Assembly: GCF_008312835.1 (NCBI RefSeq)
Contig: NZ_VSKS01000014.1
Coordinates: 62,001-126,000 of the forward strand
Length of the DNA: 64,000 nt
Direction of reading: 5' to 3'
From: Streptomyces marokkonensis
Lineage (GTDB): Bacteria; Actinomycetota; Actinomycetes; Streptomycetales; Streptomycetaceae
Under the pieces are notes generated by a model. It saw nothing but the letters and a program-made list of their open reading frames with translations. It was not told the origin of the DNA and did no database searches. Positions 51,061 to 59,707 of the stretch are shown in pieces; position 1 is the first letter of the stretch; each line of letters begins with the position of its first letter. A program made the translations under genes and the position numbers.

Positions 51061-51894
51061 TCACTTGTAGGTGATGTCCGAGGCGGTGAAGTTGCAGACC
51101 TTGCCGTACGGGCCGGCCGGCGAGAGCTTCTTCGGTTCCTTGCCGGTGTTGTTGCCCGTGAAGCGGACGCACATCTCGATCTTCTTCTTGCTGTCGCCGT
51201 GGATGCGGACGTTGCGCAGGGACGCCGTGTCGCCGTAGTTCTCGTTGACGCCGACGATCGACTTGCCGGGCGCGACCACGTCGATGTCGCTCAGCACGAT
51301 CGTGCGCTTGTACTGCTTCTTGCAGTTGCCGCAGGAGCGCACCAGCTTGCCGAAGTCCTCGACCCGGAAGCCGGTCACGGTGAGCGTGCCTGCGCCGTTG
51401 AACTGCAGCACCTTGTCGTCGGCCTTCTTCGCCCCGCCGCCGATCACCTTGTACTGCGCCGACGACGACGTGCCCTTGAAGCTGGCCGCGTCCTCGCCGA
51501 CGTCCAGCCACCACACGTTCTGCAGCGTGCAACTGCCCTTGCAGTGGACGCCGTCGGCGGCGGGGGTGCCGATGACGACGTTCTTCAGCGTGGCGCCGTC
51601 GGCCAGTTCGAAGATGGGGTCCTGCCCCTCGTCCTGGCTGTCGCCGCCCAGGGCACCGGTGCCGTAGAACTTCTTCATGCCGCCGTCGTAGACGCCGGAT
51701 ACCGGCACGGTCTTGGACACCGGCTTGCTGCCGGTGTCGGAGGGCCAGGACGAGGCGGCGCCCGCGGTGGACAGCATCGTCGTCGTGACGATCGCCGCAC
51801 CCGTGATGCCGAGCGCGGAGACCCCGGCGATCACGGCCCGCCTCCTGGTGGTCCGGCGGCGGTGGGAGACGCGCTGTTCGGCTCGTGCAGTCAT
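51061..51894 (-). CDS. Secreted pectate lyase, family PL3
   Basis: A 277-aa protein with a signal peptide (basic start, then AVIAGVSALGITGAAIVTTT; cleavage near GAASSWP). The PL3 beta-helix blocks are DGATLKNVVIG, ADGVHCKGSCTLQNVWWLDV, KVLQFNGAGTLTVTGFRVED, and the cysteine pairs in RSCGNCKKQYKRTIVLSDI. The catalytic R/K region is VRIHGDSKKK. Activity is on low-ester pectin with calcium. The ATG at 51894 is preferred; the open frame upstream is the anti-sigma gene's other frame. Confidence 0.9.
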   Translation of the reverse strand: MTARAEQRVSHRRRTTRRRAVIAGVSALGITGAAIVTTTMLSTAGAASSWPSDTGSKPVSKTVPVSGVYDGGMKKFYGTGALGGDSQDEGQDPIFELADGATLKNVVIGTPAADGVHCKGSCTLQNVWWLDVGEDAASFKGTSSSAQYKVIGGGAKKADDKVLQFNGAGTLTVTGFRVEDFGKLVRSCGNCKKQYKRTIVLSDIDVVAPGKSIVGVNENYGDTASLRNVRIHGDSKKKIEMCVRFTGNNTGKEPKKLSPAGPYGKVCNFTASDITYK

Positions 51895-51979
51895 GCCCGT
51901 TTCCTTGCGTGGGAGAGTCTTTGCGTCTCCTGGTCGCCACCGCCGCCGGAAGGGTTGCCGCGTCCGGCGATCTTTTTTT

Positions 51980-52840
51980 CTACGAACCGTCGTCGTCCGT
52001 CGTGTCCTTGTCCTCCCGCGGCGCGAAGTCGCCGTCGACGGCGTGTTCCTCGGACCCGGTGCCGGCCCACGCCGCGTAGCTGTCGCCGCGGGCGTCCCGG
52101 CCACCGCGCTCGTGGTTGTACTGGCCCGCGAAGACCCACTCGCCCGCCGGGACGGTACGGCCCGCCTTCAGCGTCCAGGTGTAGACGAGGAAGCCGTCCC
52201 GCTCGTCCACCGCGAGGCCGAAGTCGCCCTCGGGCAGCGAACGCCAGGCGCCCGCGGAGGACACCCGGCCGGTCTGCTCGATCCGCAGTTCCACGGTGAG
52301 CGAGGTCAGCGGGACCTTCGTCTTCAGCGTCACGTTGCTCTGCGCCCAGAACTCGTTGCTGTGCGGGTCCACCGAGCCGTCCGACCACAGCGGGCCGTCC
52401 TCGACCCCGGCCGGTGGACGTGAGACGCCGGTGGACGAACTCGGCGTACCGGCGGGCGGGGCGGCGGTGTTCCGGGGGCCGTCCGGGGCGCCGGTCGAGG
52501 GGCTTACCGGCGGCTCCGGGGCCCTGCTCGTCGCGTCCGGGGACGGCGTGGGCGTCGGCGAGACGGCCACCTGCCGGTGCGGCGGCGCCTCCTCGCCCTT
52601 CACCGCGGAGGCGACCGCGTAGCCGCCCACCGCCAGCACACCGGCCACCGCGGCCGTAGCGCCCGCCACCCGGACCCAGCCGAACACCCCGGGGCGCGTG
52701 GCCCGGTGCTCCGGGCGGGCCGGGCCGGCCATGCCGCGTTCCACCCGGGCGAGGATGCGCTCGCGGTCCGGCTCGTGCGCCCCGGCCGCCTCGTGCAGCC
52801 GGGCGCGCAGTTCCTCGTGCACGTCCCGCCGCATCGTCAT
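51980..52840 (-). CDS. Single-span membrane protein, probable anti-sigma factor
   Basis: A 286-aa protein. Cytoplasmic part about 1-50 (VHEELRARLHEAAGAHEPDR, basic), then one membrane helix (VRVAGATAAVAGVLAVGGYA). A Pro/Ser/Thr-rich linker and an external domain follow, the latter with SNVTLKTKVPLTSLTVELRI and EWVFAGQYNHERGGRD. It overlaps the sigma gene stop by 4 bp. This layout and coupling fit an anti-sigma factor that reads an outside signal, though no ZAS zinc motif is present. The role is inferred from context. Confidence 0.75.
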   Translation of the reverse strand: MTMRRDVHEELRARLHEAAGAHEPDRERILARVERGMAGPARPEHRATRPGVFGWVRVAGATAAVAGVLAVGGYAVASAVKGEEAPPHRQVAVSPTPTPSPDATSRAPEPPVSPSTGAPDGPRNTAAPPAGTPSSSTGVSRPPAGVEDGPLWSDGSVDPHSNEFWAQSNVTLKTKVPLTSLTVELRIEQTGRVSSAGAWRSLPEGDFGLAVDERDGFLVYTWTLKAGRTVPAGEWVFAGQYNHERGGRDARGDSYAAWAGTGSEEHAVDGDFAPREDKDTTDDDGS

Positions 52841-53412
52841 CGGTCCCTTCCCGCCGCCTCGCCGGGGCGCGCGGACGCCGCCACCGCCGCGTGCACCCGT
52901 CGCGGCACCTCGTGTGTGCCCAGCAGCCGCTGCAGTTCGGTCATCCCCTTCGAGGTCTGGCTCTTCACCGTACCCACCGAGATGCCCAGGGCCAGTGCGG
53001 TGTCCTTCTCCGACAGGTCGAAGGCGTGCCGCAGCACCACACACGCCCGCTTGCGGAACGGCAGCCGGCGCAGGGCCTCCTGCACGTCCACCACACCCGG
53101 CACGTCGGGGTTCTCGGTCCGTTCCTCGCGCGGCGACCAGAACAGCGCGATCCGGCGACGCTCGCGCACCGCGCCGCGGATCCGGGTGCGGGCCAGATTG
53201 GCCACCACTCCCCGGGCGTACGCCACCGGATGGTCGGCGGCGCGCACCCGGTCCCAGCGGTGCCACAGTGCCAGCAGCGCGTCCGCCGCCAGATCGTCGG
53301 CGGCGTCCGCCTCACCCGTCAGCAGATGGGCCAGCCGGGACAGTTCGGCGTAATGGCGTTCGAAGAAGGCGTGGAACTCCACGGAGGCGGCGTCGTCGAC
53401 GACGGTGCCCAC
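52837..53412 (-). CDS. ECF sigma factor, SigE family
   Basis: A 191-aa protein from the GTG at 53412. Region 2 (FHAFFERHYAELSRLAHLLTG, DDLAADALLALWHRWDRV) and region 4 (LRRLPFRKRACVVLRHAFDL, SEKDTALALGISVGTVKSQT) are intact. The pattern YAELSRLAHLLTG...A-D-D-L-A is typical of the actinobacterial 'SigE-like' ECF group. It directs RNA polymerase to envelope or secretion targets not known here. A GAGG ribosome site lies upstream; longer in-frame starts reach 53469. Confidence 0.9.
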   Translation of the reverse strand: MGTVVDDAASVEFHAFFERHYAELSRLAHLLTGEADAADDLAADALLALWHRWDRVRAADHPVAYARGVVANLARTRIRGAVRERRRIALFWSPREERTENPDVPGVVDVQEALRRLPFRKRACVVLRHAFDLSEKDTALALGISVGTVKSQTSKGMTELQRLLGTHEVPRRVHAAVAASARPGEAAGRDR

Positions 53413-53658
53413 GGGCGACCTCCCCTCGCACGGCGTGAGTTCCGGAGCGTAGCAGTGATCATCGCACACCTGTGCGGGGGGTCGAACGCCGTCTGACGGG
53501 TCGGCACGCGAATCCGTGTCACAGGAACCACACCTGAACGATGTCCCGCACGGGCACCATCCAGCCGGCGTGCGCAGAAGACGGCCGACCGACGGGTGTA
53601 CTTCGCGAGCGACCCGATCGAGCAGCTCCTCGGCGTCACGCAGCCGCGTGGTGACGGG
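53413..53658. other. Intergenic region without a recognised gene
   Basis: This stretch between the sigma factor start and the next terminator has no convincing frame. Around 53580-53640 a short open segment reads TADRRVYFASDPIEQLLGVT, which has protein-like composition. It has no start codon or ribosome site and may be chance or a gene remnant. Confidence 0.4.
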
Positions 53659-53696
53659 GGACGGGCCGCCCCCGGGGGGAAGGGGGCGGCCCGTCC
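53659..53696 (-). terminator. Terminator of the penicillin-binding protein gene
   Basis: A perfect 15-bp stem GGACGGGCCGCCCCC / GGGGGCGGCCCGTCC with an 8-nt loop, 28 bp after the stop codon on the minus strand. Confidence 0.85.
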
Positions 53697-53724
53697 GTGA
53701 AGACGCCTGTGCGGGCGGGCGGGT

Positions 53725-55182
53725 TCAGTCCCGCAGCGCCGCTTCCATCGCCGCCCTGGCGACCGGGGCCGCCAGGCCGTTGCCGCTGACCTCCGAGCGG
53801 GCCGCGTCGGACTGCTCCACCACGACCGCCACGGCGACCTCCTTGTCCGAGGAGTCCGACCGCGCGTACGAGGTGAACCAGGCGTACGGCGTCATGCTGT
53901 TGTTCTCGCCGTGCTGCGCGGTGCCCGTCTTGCCGCCCACCGCGGCGCCGGAGATCCGCGCGTTCGACCCGGTGCCCTCGTCGACGACCGTCTCCATCGC
54001 CGACCGGAGCTGCCCGGCGGTCGAGGAGCTGACGATCCGCTCCGAGCCGGCCTCCTCGTCGTAGTCCCTCAGCACGTCGCCGCCGCTGTCGGTGACCCGG
54101 CTGACCATGTGGGGCCTCGCCAGCTCCCCGCCGTTCGCGATCGCCGCCGACACCATCGCCATCTGCAGCGGGGTGGCGGTCACGTCGAACTGGCCGATGC
54201 CGGTCAGCGCGGTCTGCGACGGCTCCATGTCCGAGGGGTAGACGCTGGGGTGGGCGCGCACCGGCACGTCCTGCGTCCCGTCGTTGAAACCGAACTTCTC
54301 GGCCATCGCCCGCACCCTGTCCTCACCGAGGTCGACGGCCATCTTCGCGAAGACGTTGTTGCAGGAGTACTGCAGCCCGACCCGGATCGAGGCGTTCTCA
54401 CAGGGCGCGTCCGGGTTCTCGTTGGTGAGGTCCGTGACCGTGCCCGGCAGCCGGTACGGGTCGGGGCTGTCGGTCCTCTCGTCCACCGACCGGTACAGCC
54501 CGTCCTCCAGCGCGGCCGCCGCGACCACCAGCTTGAACGTCGAGCCCGGCGGCAGCGGCCGGCGCAGCGCCCGGTTGATGAGCGGCTTGTCCGGGTCCGC
54601 GTTGAGCCTCTTCCAGGCCGCACCGGCGGTGCCGGCGCCGGTCAGCGACGCCGGGTCGTACGACGGGGTCGACACCACCGCGAGGATCCGGCCCGTCCCC
54701 GGGTCGATCGCGACCGCCGCGCCCTTCTTGCCGCCGAGCGCCTCGTACGCCGCCTTCTGCACCGCCGGGTCGATGGTGGTCACCACGGTGCCCGGATCGG
54801 CCCGCCGGCCCGTGACGGTGTCCGTCACCGTCCTCAGCCGGGGGTCCGTGCCGTTGAGCAGATCCGCGTAGATGCCCTCCAGCTGTGTCGGCGCGTAGGC
54901 CTGCGAGGCATAGCCCGTCACCGCCGCGTACAGCGGGCCGTTCTCGTACGTGCGTGTGTACGCCAGGTCGCCTCCCTCCGTCCGGGCCGAGCCGGTGACC
55001 GGCTCCCCGGCCACGACGATGTTCCCGAGCGGCTCCGCGTACGTCTCGATCGCGTTGCGCCGGTTGTCCTTGTCGTCCGCCAGTGCCCGGCCCTCGTAGA
55101 ACTGCACCCAGGTCGCCCTGATCAGCAGGGAGAACACCAGCAGCAGCGTGAAGACCGAGGCACGCCTGATCGTCTTGTTCAT
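53725..55182 (-). CDS. Penicillin-binding protein 2-type transpeptidase
   Basis: A 485-aa class B PBP with a single N-terminal membrane anchor (RRASVFTLLLVFSLLIRATW). The dimerisation domain is followed by the transpeptidase, which has all three active-site motifs: S214-T-F-K217 (PPGSTFKLV), S273-C-N (YSCNN) and K418-T-G (GGKTGTAQ). It cross-links peptidoglycan outside the membrane. Unlike division-cluster pbpA it has no RodA/FtsW neighbour. Small single-domain PBPs of this type are common in Streptomyces. Confidence 0.93.
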   Translation of the reverse strand: MNKTIRRASVFTLLLVFSLLIRATWVQFYEGRALADDKDNRRNAIETYAEPLGNIVVAGEPVTGSARTEGGDLAYTRTYENGPLYAAVTGYASQAYAPTQLEGIYADLLNGTDPRLRTVTDTVTGRRADPGTVVTTIDPAVQKAAYEALGGKKGAAVAIDPGTGRILAVVSTPSYDPASLTGAGTAGAAWKRLNADPDKPLINRALRRPLPPGSTFKLVVAAAALEDGLYRSVDERTDSPDPYRLPGTVTDLTNENPDAPCENASIRVGLQYSCNNVFAKMAVDLGEDRVRAMAEKFGFNDGTQDVPVRAHPSVYPSDMEPSQTALTGIGQFDVTATPLQMAMVSAAIANGGELARPHMVSRVTDSGGDVLRDYDEEAGSERIVSSSTAGQLRSAMETVVDEGTGSNARISGAAVGGKTGTAQHGENNSMTPYAWFTSYARSDSSDKEVAVAVVVEQSDAARSEVSGNGLAAPVARAAMEAALRD

Positions 55183-55275
55183 CGCGCCCGGACAGACGAA
55201 CGGCAGGGGGCGAAACGTTCCCTTACGGCCGTTTTCTCATCGGACGTTCATCGAGCCCGCCCCACGTCGCGCCCG

Positions 55276-55938
55276 TCATGTGCCGCGCAGGAAGCCCGCC
55301 TCGTAGGCCGCGATGACGGCCTGGGTACGGTCCCGGGCGTCCGTCTTGGCCAGCACCGACGCCACGTGCGTCTTCACCGTCGCGGCGCCGACCCCCATCC
55401 GCCGGGCGATCTCGGCGTTGGTCAGCCCGCCCGCCATGTGCCGCAGCACCTCGCTCTCGCGTCCGGTCAGCCGCCCCACCCACGCGGGGGGCGTGCGCCC
55501 CGCGCGCGCGTGCTCGGCGGCGAGGGCGCGTACCGCCGCCGGGAACAGCAGCGTGTCGCTGCGGGCCACCAGCCGCACCGCCCCGACCAGCGCGTCGGGC
55601 TCCGCCCGCTTGAGGAGGAACCCGGCGGCCCCGACGCGCAGGGCGTCGTACACGTAGGAGTCGTTCTCGAAGGTGGTGACGACGACGATCCGGGGCGGCC
55701 CGGCGAGCCCGGCGAGGATCTGCTCGGTGGCGCGGATGCCGTCGACCTCCGGCATCCGTACGTCCATCAGCACGACGTCCGGCCGCTGTTCCCGCACCAC
55801 GGCCACCGCCTCGGCGCCCGTGGCGGCCTCGCCGACCACCTCCAGGTCCGGCTCGGCGGACAGGATGGCCCGCAGCGCGGTGCGCACCATGCGTTCGTCG
55901 TCGGCGAGGACGACACGGATCGGGGCGGGACCGGTCAT
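55276..55938 (-). CDS. NarL/LuxR-type response regulator
   Basis: A 220-aa protein. The receiver domain has the phospho-acceptor D59 (VVLMDVRMPEVDG) and acidic pocket LADDE. The C-terminal LuxR HTH is LTGRESEVLRHMAGGLTNAEIARRMGVGAATVKTHVASVL (split for length: the first and second halves adjoin). The start overlaps the histidine kinase stop by 4 bp. It probably controls the membrane protein gene upstream or itself; targets are not visible. Confidence 0.92.
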   Translation of the reverse strand: MTGPAPIRVVLADDERMVRTALRAILSAEPDLEVVGEAATGAEAVAVVREQRPDVVLMDVRMPEVDGIRATEQILAGLAGPPRIVVVTTFENDSYVYDALRVGAAGFLLKRAEPDALVGAVRLVARSDTLLFPAAVRALAAEHARAGRTPPAWVGRLTGRESEVLRHMAGGLTNAEIARRMGVGAATVKTHVASVLAKTDARDRTQAVIAAYEAGFLRGT

Positions 55939-57233
55939 GAGGGCTCCTCGGGAGGGTGCCGCGGTCCGTGGGGACCGGGGGCGGCCGACGGGGGCGTCAG
56001 GGGCAGCCGAACGCGCAGGCGCCAGGTGCCGTCCGCCGGGCCCGCCCGTGCCGTGCCGCCCAGCAGGCGGGCGCGGGACTCGATGCCGGGCAGGCCGTGA
56101 CCGCCGCCGGGGCGGGTGGGGGAGGGGGCCGTGAGGGGGTTCTCGACACCGATCTCCAGGTGCCCGGCGCGCAGTTCGACGCGTACGGTCACCGTGACCC
56201 GCTCACCGGCGTGCTTCAGGGCGTTCGCCAGACCCTCCTGGACGATGCGGTAGGCCTCGCGGGAGAGCACCGGAGGCAGGGTCTCCAGCGGTGCCGCGAT
56301 CGTGGCCGCCACCGTCGGCCCGGCGGCCCGGGTGCGGCGCAGCAGGCCGTCCAGGTCCGCGGCGAGCGTCGGCGCCGGGGCCGTACCGGGCGCGTCGCCG
56401 TCGCGCAGCACACCGAGCACCGCGTCGAGTTCGCCCACCGTGCGCCGGGTGGTCTCCTCGATCGCCGCCAGGGCCTCGCGGGCGAACTCCGGGTCGGTGT
56501 CGAGGACCCGGCGGGCGGCGCTCGCCTGCAGGGTCACCGCGCTCAGCGCGTGCCCCACCGAGTCGTGCAGCTCGCGCGCCAGCCGGTTGCGCACGGCGAG
56601 GTCGGCGGCGCGTGCCTCGGCGGCGGCGAGCCGGTCCTCGGGGGCCGGACCGAGCAGCGCGGGCGCCCAGCGGGCCAGCAGCGCGCCCGCCCCCGCCGCG
56701 CAGCCCGCCAGCGCCAGGAGTGACGCCACCCCCGCGACCGGCGCGAGGGCCAGTGCCCAGCCGTGGTGGAGGACGTCCGGCAGCCCGAGCCCGGTGTCCC
56801 GCAGCCCCGCGGCGAGCGGCAGCACGACGAGCACGGCGGCGAACGGCGGCAGCGCCAGCGACATCCCGGCGACGATCCCGCCGATCCCCAGGTGCAGCGT
56901 GAACCACAGTGCCGTACGGGCCTTGGCCGCCCGGCCGCGGGCGGCACCGTCGGCGAGCAGGGCCGCGTCCACCCCGCACAGCCAGCGCACCGCGGCGCTC
57001 TCCAGCGGCCGGGTCAGCGGGAAGAGCGAGGTGACGGCGGCGAGCGGCAGGCCCACACCGAACGACGCGAGCTGCAGGCCCAGCGAGGAGAAGACCTCGG
57101 TGGAGCCGCTCACGGGACCGACGACGACCGTGCCGACCAGGACGTACGGCATGGCGAGCGCCCCGCCCAGGATCAGGTGGATCCAGCGCAGCCGCGCCCG
57201 CCGGCCGAACAGCGGCCGCAGCAACGCCCTCAC
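55935..57233 (-). CDS. Sensor histidine kinase (HisKA_3 / NarL partner type)
   Basis: A 432-aa protein with about six membrane helices in the first 190 residues. It has the dimerisation and phosphoacceptor segment NRLARELHDSVGHALSAVTL (H223) and an ATPase domain with REAYRIVQEGLANALKHAG and the G-box PGGGHGLPGIESR. It phosphorylates the response regulator at 55276. The signal is unknown. Confidence 0.92.
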   Translation of the reverse strand: MRALLRPLFGRRARLRWIHLILGGALAMPYVLVGTVVVGPVSGSTEVFSSLGLQLASFGVGLPLAAVTSLFPLTRPLESAAVRWLCGVDAALLADGAARGRAAKARTALWFTLHLGIGGIVAGMSLALPPFAAVLVVLPLAAGLRDTGLGLPDVLHHGWALALAPVAGVASLLALAGCAAGAGALLARWAPALLGPAPEDRLAAAEARAADLAVRNRLARELHDSVGHALSAVTLQASAARRVLDTDPEFAREALAAIEETTRRTVGELDAVLGVLRDGDAPGTAPAPTLAADLDGLLRRTRAAGPTVAATIAAPLETLPPVLSREAYRIVQEGLANALKHAGERVTVTVRVELRAGHLEIGVENPLTAPSPTRPGGGHGLPGIESRARLLGGTARAGPADGTWRLRVRLPLTPPSAAPGPHGPRHPPEEPS

Positions 57234-58234
57234 GTCACCGGGTGCCCCGCGGACCGCGCCGCGAGGATGCGGGCGCCGACGGTGGCGACGAGGAGGCCGA
57301 CGATCATCTGGCCAGCGTAGGTCAGCAGCATCAGCGCCGTCGGCCGGTCGGCGGGATCCGCCCCGGGGACCAGCGCGGCCGCGGCCATCCAGCCGCCCCA
57401 GCAGGCCACCGCGCCGGAAGCGATCCCCGCCACGGTCAGCGGCACCCGCGCCGGCAGCGCCGGAACCCGCCGGAAGGCCAGCACCAGGCCCCCGGCGACC
57501 GCGGCCAGGAGGAAGACGACGTACAGGGACTCAAGGACGTGGAAGTCGCTGCCCCGGCCGGCGGCGACGCCCTCGTTCAGGCCGGTGGTGCCGCCGCAGG
57601 CCCACACCGTCCGCAGGGTCAGCGGGAACAGCGCGAGCACGGCGGCCGCCACCGCCAGGACGCGCTGCGCCGCCCCCGCCCGTCGGGCGGGCAGGTCCCC
57701 CGTCCGGCCGCGCCACAGATGGCCCCAGCGGTCCCGGGCGTACAGCACGAACAGCGTGCCGAGCGCGAGGCCCTGGACGATGAACCCGGTGTAGACGACG
57801 GCGAACACCCACCCGTGCAGGAAGGGTTCGGCCTCGCCGCCCGAGGTGCCCGCCGCGTCCCCGCCGAACGCGCGCACCAGCAGCTGGAGCGGATAACCGG
57901 CCATGATGGGCGCCAGCAGGCCCGTCGCGATCCACATCGGGACCGCGAGCAGCCACGCGGGCACCGCGCGGCCCCACGGCCGGGTCAGCAGCAGCGCGAG
58001 CACGATCACCGCGCCGTCCATCAGGATCGTCAGGACGTTGGCGACGGCCATCCCGGTGGGGTGGTCGAGGAGCGGGCTGCCCGCCGGGATGCCGACCCGG
58101 CTGCCCGCCACCCACGCGGTCTTGAGCGTGAGGTACGGCAGGCAGGCCACGACGGCGACGGCGCGCAACAGCCTGCGGGAGCGGGGAAGCGCGGGACCGC
58201 CGGTGACGACGGCGGAGGCGAGTGTCTGCGACAT
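57230..58234 (-). CDS. Integral membrane protein of unknown function, linked to a two-component system
   Basis: A 334-aa protein with about eight hydrophobic segments (for example MAVANVLTILMDGAVIVLALLL, VFAVVYTGFIVQGLALGTLFVLY). There are no transport or enzyme motifs. Its stop overlaps the histidine kinase start by 4 bp, so the three genes form one operon. It may help the kinase sense its signal (inference). Confidence 0.82.
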   Translation of the reverse strand: MSQTLASAVVTGGPALPRSRRLLRAVAVVACLPYLTLKTAWVAGSRVGIPAGSPLLDHPTGMAVANVLTILMDGAVIVLALLLTRPWGRAVPAWLLAVPMWIATGLLAPIMAGYPLQLLVRAFGGDAAGTSGGEAEPFLHGWVFAVVYTGFIVQGLALGTLFVLYARDRWGHLWRGRTGDLPARRAGAAQRVLAVAAAVLALFPLTLRTVWACGGTTGLNEGVAAGRGSDFHVLESLYVVFLLAAVAGGLVLAFRRVPALPARVPLTVAGIASGAVACWGGWMAAAALVPGADPADRPTALMLLTYAGQMIVGLLVATVGARILAARSAGHPVT

Positions 58235-58315
58235 GCCCCCACACTCCCGTGCGGCGGCCCGCCGGCACGTCCTGCCCGGCGACGATCCGCCTCCGCCGTG
58301 CGGGGGAGTGCCGGG

Positions 58316-58789
58316 TCAGCCGTCCAGCGTGAGCACCAGCTCGTCGATCTCCGCACCGCGCGCGGGCGCGTACCCGGTGGCCCGCGCGGAGACCTCGAAG
58401 CCGCACCGCTCCAGCACCCGCCGCGAGGCCGCGCTGTCCGCGGCCACGCGCGCGTACAGCGGGCGTTCGGCCACCTCGGCCAGCAGACCGCGCAGCGCGG
58501 CCGTGGCGATGCCCTTGCCCCAGTGGGCGCGGTCGACCCAGTACGTCACCTCGCGCTCACCCGGCTCCCCGTAGACCGACACGTGACCGACCACGTCGCC
58601 GTCGCCCAGCACCGTGCGCACGACGATCTCCGGTGAGCTGCGGATGCGCGCCCAGTGGGCGTCGAAGCGGTCCCGGTCGGCCGGGTCCTCGGGGGTGAAG
58701 GCGGCCATGCGCAGCGACTCCGGGTCGTTCAACTGCCGGTAGAAGACGGGCAGATCGCTGTCGTGCAGCGGTCGCAGGGCGATGTCCAC
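58316..58789 (-). CDS. GNAT-family N-acetyltransferase
   Basis: A 157-aa acetyl-CoA-dependent transferase. The acetyl-CoA loop is HWGKGIATAALRGLL (R/Q-x-x-G-x-A type), preceded by VVGHVSVYGEPGEREVTYWV and followed by VAADSAASRRVLERCGFE, the RimJ/RimL-like ending. The substrate is unknown. GTG start; it follows the IclR gene by 3 bp and is probably cotranscribed. Confidence 0.88.
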   Translation of the reverse strand: MDIALRPLHDSDLPVFYRQLNDPESLRMAAFTPEDPADRDRFDAHWARIRSSPEIVVRTVLGDGDVVGHVSVYGEPGEREVTYWVDRAHWGKGIATAALRGLLAEVAERPLYARVAADSAASRRVLERCGFEVSARATGYAPARGAEIDELVLTLDG

Positions 58790-58792
58790 GGG

Positions 58793-59566
58793 TCAGAGCC
58801 TCCGGGTGGCAAGGGCCAGTCGGTCGCGGGCGTCGAACAGGGCGTCCTTGACCATCTGCTCGTGCGCGGGGGTGAGCCGGGCCACCGGCACCGAGCAGCT
58901 GATCGCGTCCCGCGCGGGGGTGCGGTACGGGATCGCCACACCGAAGCAGCGCAGCCCCAGCGTGTTCTCCTCGCGGTCCACGGCGAAGCCCTGCTCCCGC
59001 ACCAGGCGCAGCTCCTCGATGAGCTTCTCCCGGTCCGTGATGGTGTGCTCGGTCAGGGCGGGCAGCGTCTCCGGGAGCATCTTGCGCACCTGCTCGTCGG
59101 AGTACGTGCTCAGCAGCGCCTTGCCGAGCGATGTCGAGTGCGCGGGCAGCCGGCGTCCGACCCGGGTGAAGGGCCGCAGGTAGTGCTGCGACTGGCGGGT
59201 GGCCAGGTAGACGACGTTGGTGCCGTCGAGCCGGGCGAGGTGGATGGTCTCGGTGGTGTCGTCGGAGAGCCGGTCCAGCGTGGGCCGGGCCGCCGCGACG
59301 ACCTCGTCCCCGTCGATGTAGGACGTGCCCACGAGCAGCGCCCGGACGCCGATGCCGTACCGCGTGCCCGTCGCGTCCGTCTCCACCCAGCCGAGTTCCA
59401 CGAGCGTGCGCAGCAGCATGTACAGGCTCGACTTGGGATAGCCGACGGCCTCCTGGACCGCCGCCAGGGAATGCATGCCGGGGCGCCCGGCGAAGTATTC
59501 GAGCAGTTCAACGGTCCGCACCGCGGACTTGACCTGCGCCCCGCCGCCTGTCTCGCCAGCCGACAT
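58793..59566 (-). CDS. IclR-family transcriptional regulator
   Basis: A 257-aa protein. The winged HTH (VKSAVRTVELLEYFAGRPGM, AAVQEAVGYPKSSLYMLLRT) is followed by the IclR effector domain (HSTSLGKALLSTYSD, DREENTLGLRCFGVAIP, ISCSVPVARL). It is divergent from the alpha-ketoglutaric semialdehyde dehydrogenase gene and is its likely regulator, with a sugar acid or keto acid as signal. The ATG at 59566 is preferred over an upstream start with no ribosome site. Confidence 0.9.
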   Translation of the reverse strand: MSAGETGGGAQVKSAVRTVELLEYFAGRPGMHSLAAVQEAVGYPKSSLYMLLRTLVELGWVETDATGTRYGIGVRALLVGTSYIDGDEVVAAARPTLDRLSDDTTETIHLARLDGTNVVYLATRQSQHYLRPFTRVGRRLPAHSTSLGKALLSTYSDEQVRKMLPETLPALTEHTITDREKLIEELRLVREQGFAVDREENTLGLRCFGVAIPYRTPARDAISCSVPVARLTPAHEQMVKDALFDARDRLALATRRL

Positions 59567-59624
59567 CGCCCTTGACCCCTTCGTTCGCCGGGAAATAGTC
59601 TCCCAGCACATTCATCTACGCAGA

Positions 59625-59648
59625 CGGCGTTCAGTATATCGAACACCG
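59625..59648. promoter_or_regulatory. Inverted repeat CGGCGTTC-N8-GAACACCG, probable IclR operator
   Basis: The 8-nt arms match at 7 of 8 positions, in the space between the divergent IclR and aldehyde dehydrogenase genes. It is centred about 70 bp from each start. Confidence 0.55.
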
Positions 59649-59668
59649 CTGGTGGGTGACGTACATAC

Positions 59669-59689
59669 TGCGGCATTGCATGCGGCATT
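59669..59689. repeat. Direct repeat TGCGGCATT, 12-bp period
   Basis: TGCGGCATT occurs at 59669-59677 and 59681-59689, close to one helical turn apart, just before the aldehyde dehydrogenase ribosome site. It could be a second regulator site. Confidence 0.6.
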
Positions 59690-59707
59690 CAAGTGGAGGG
59701 ACCCGCG

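Noticed and set aside
53580-53640. A small gene or gene remnant reading TADRRVYFASDPIEQLLGVT
   Set aside because: No start codon, ribosome site or family match; kept only as a note on the intergenic region.
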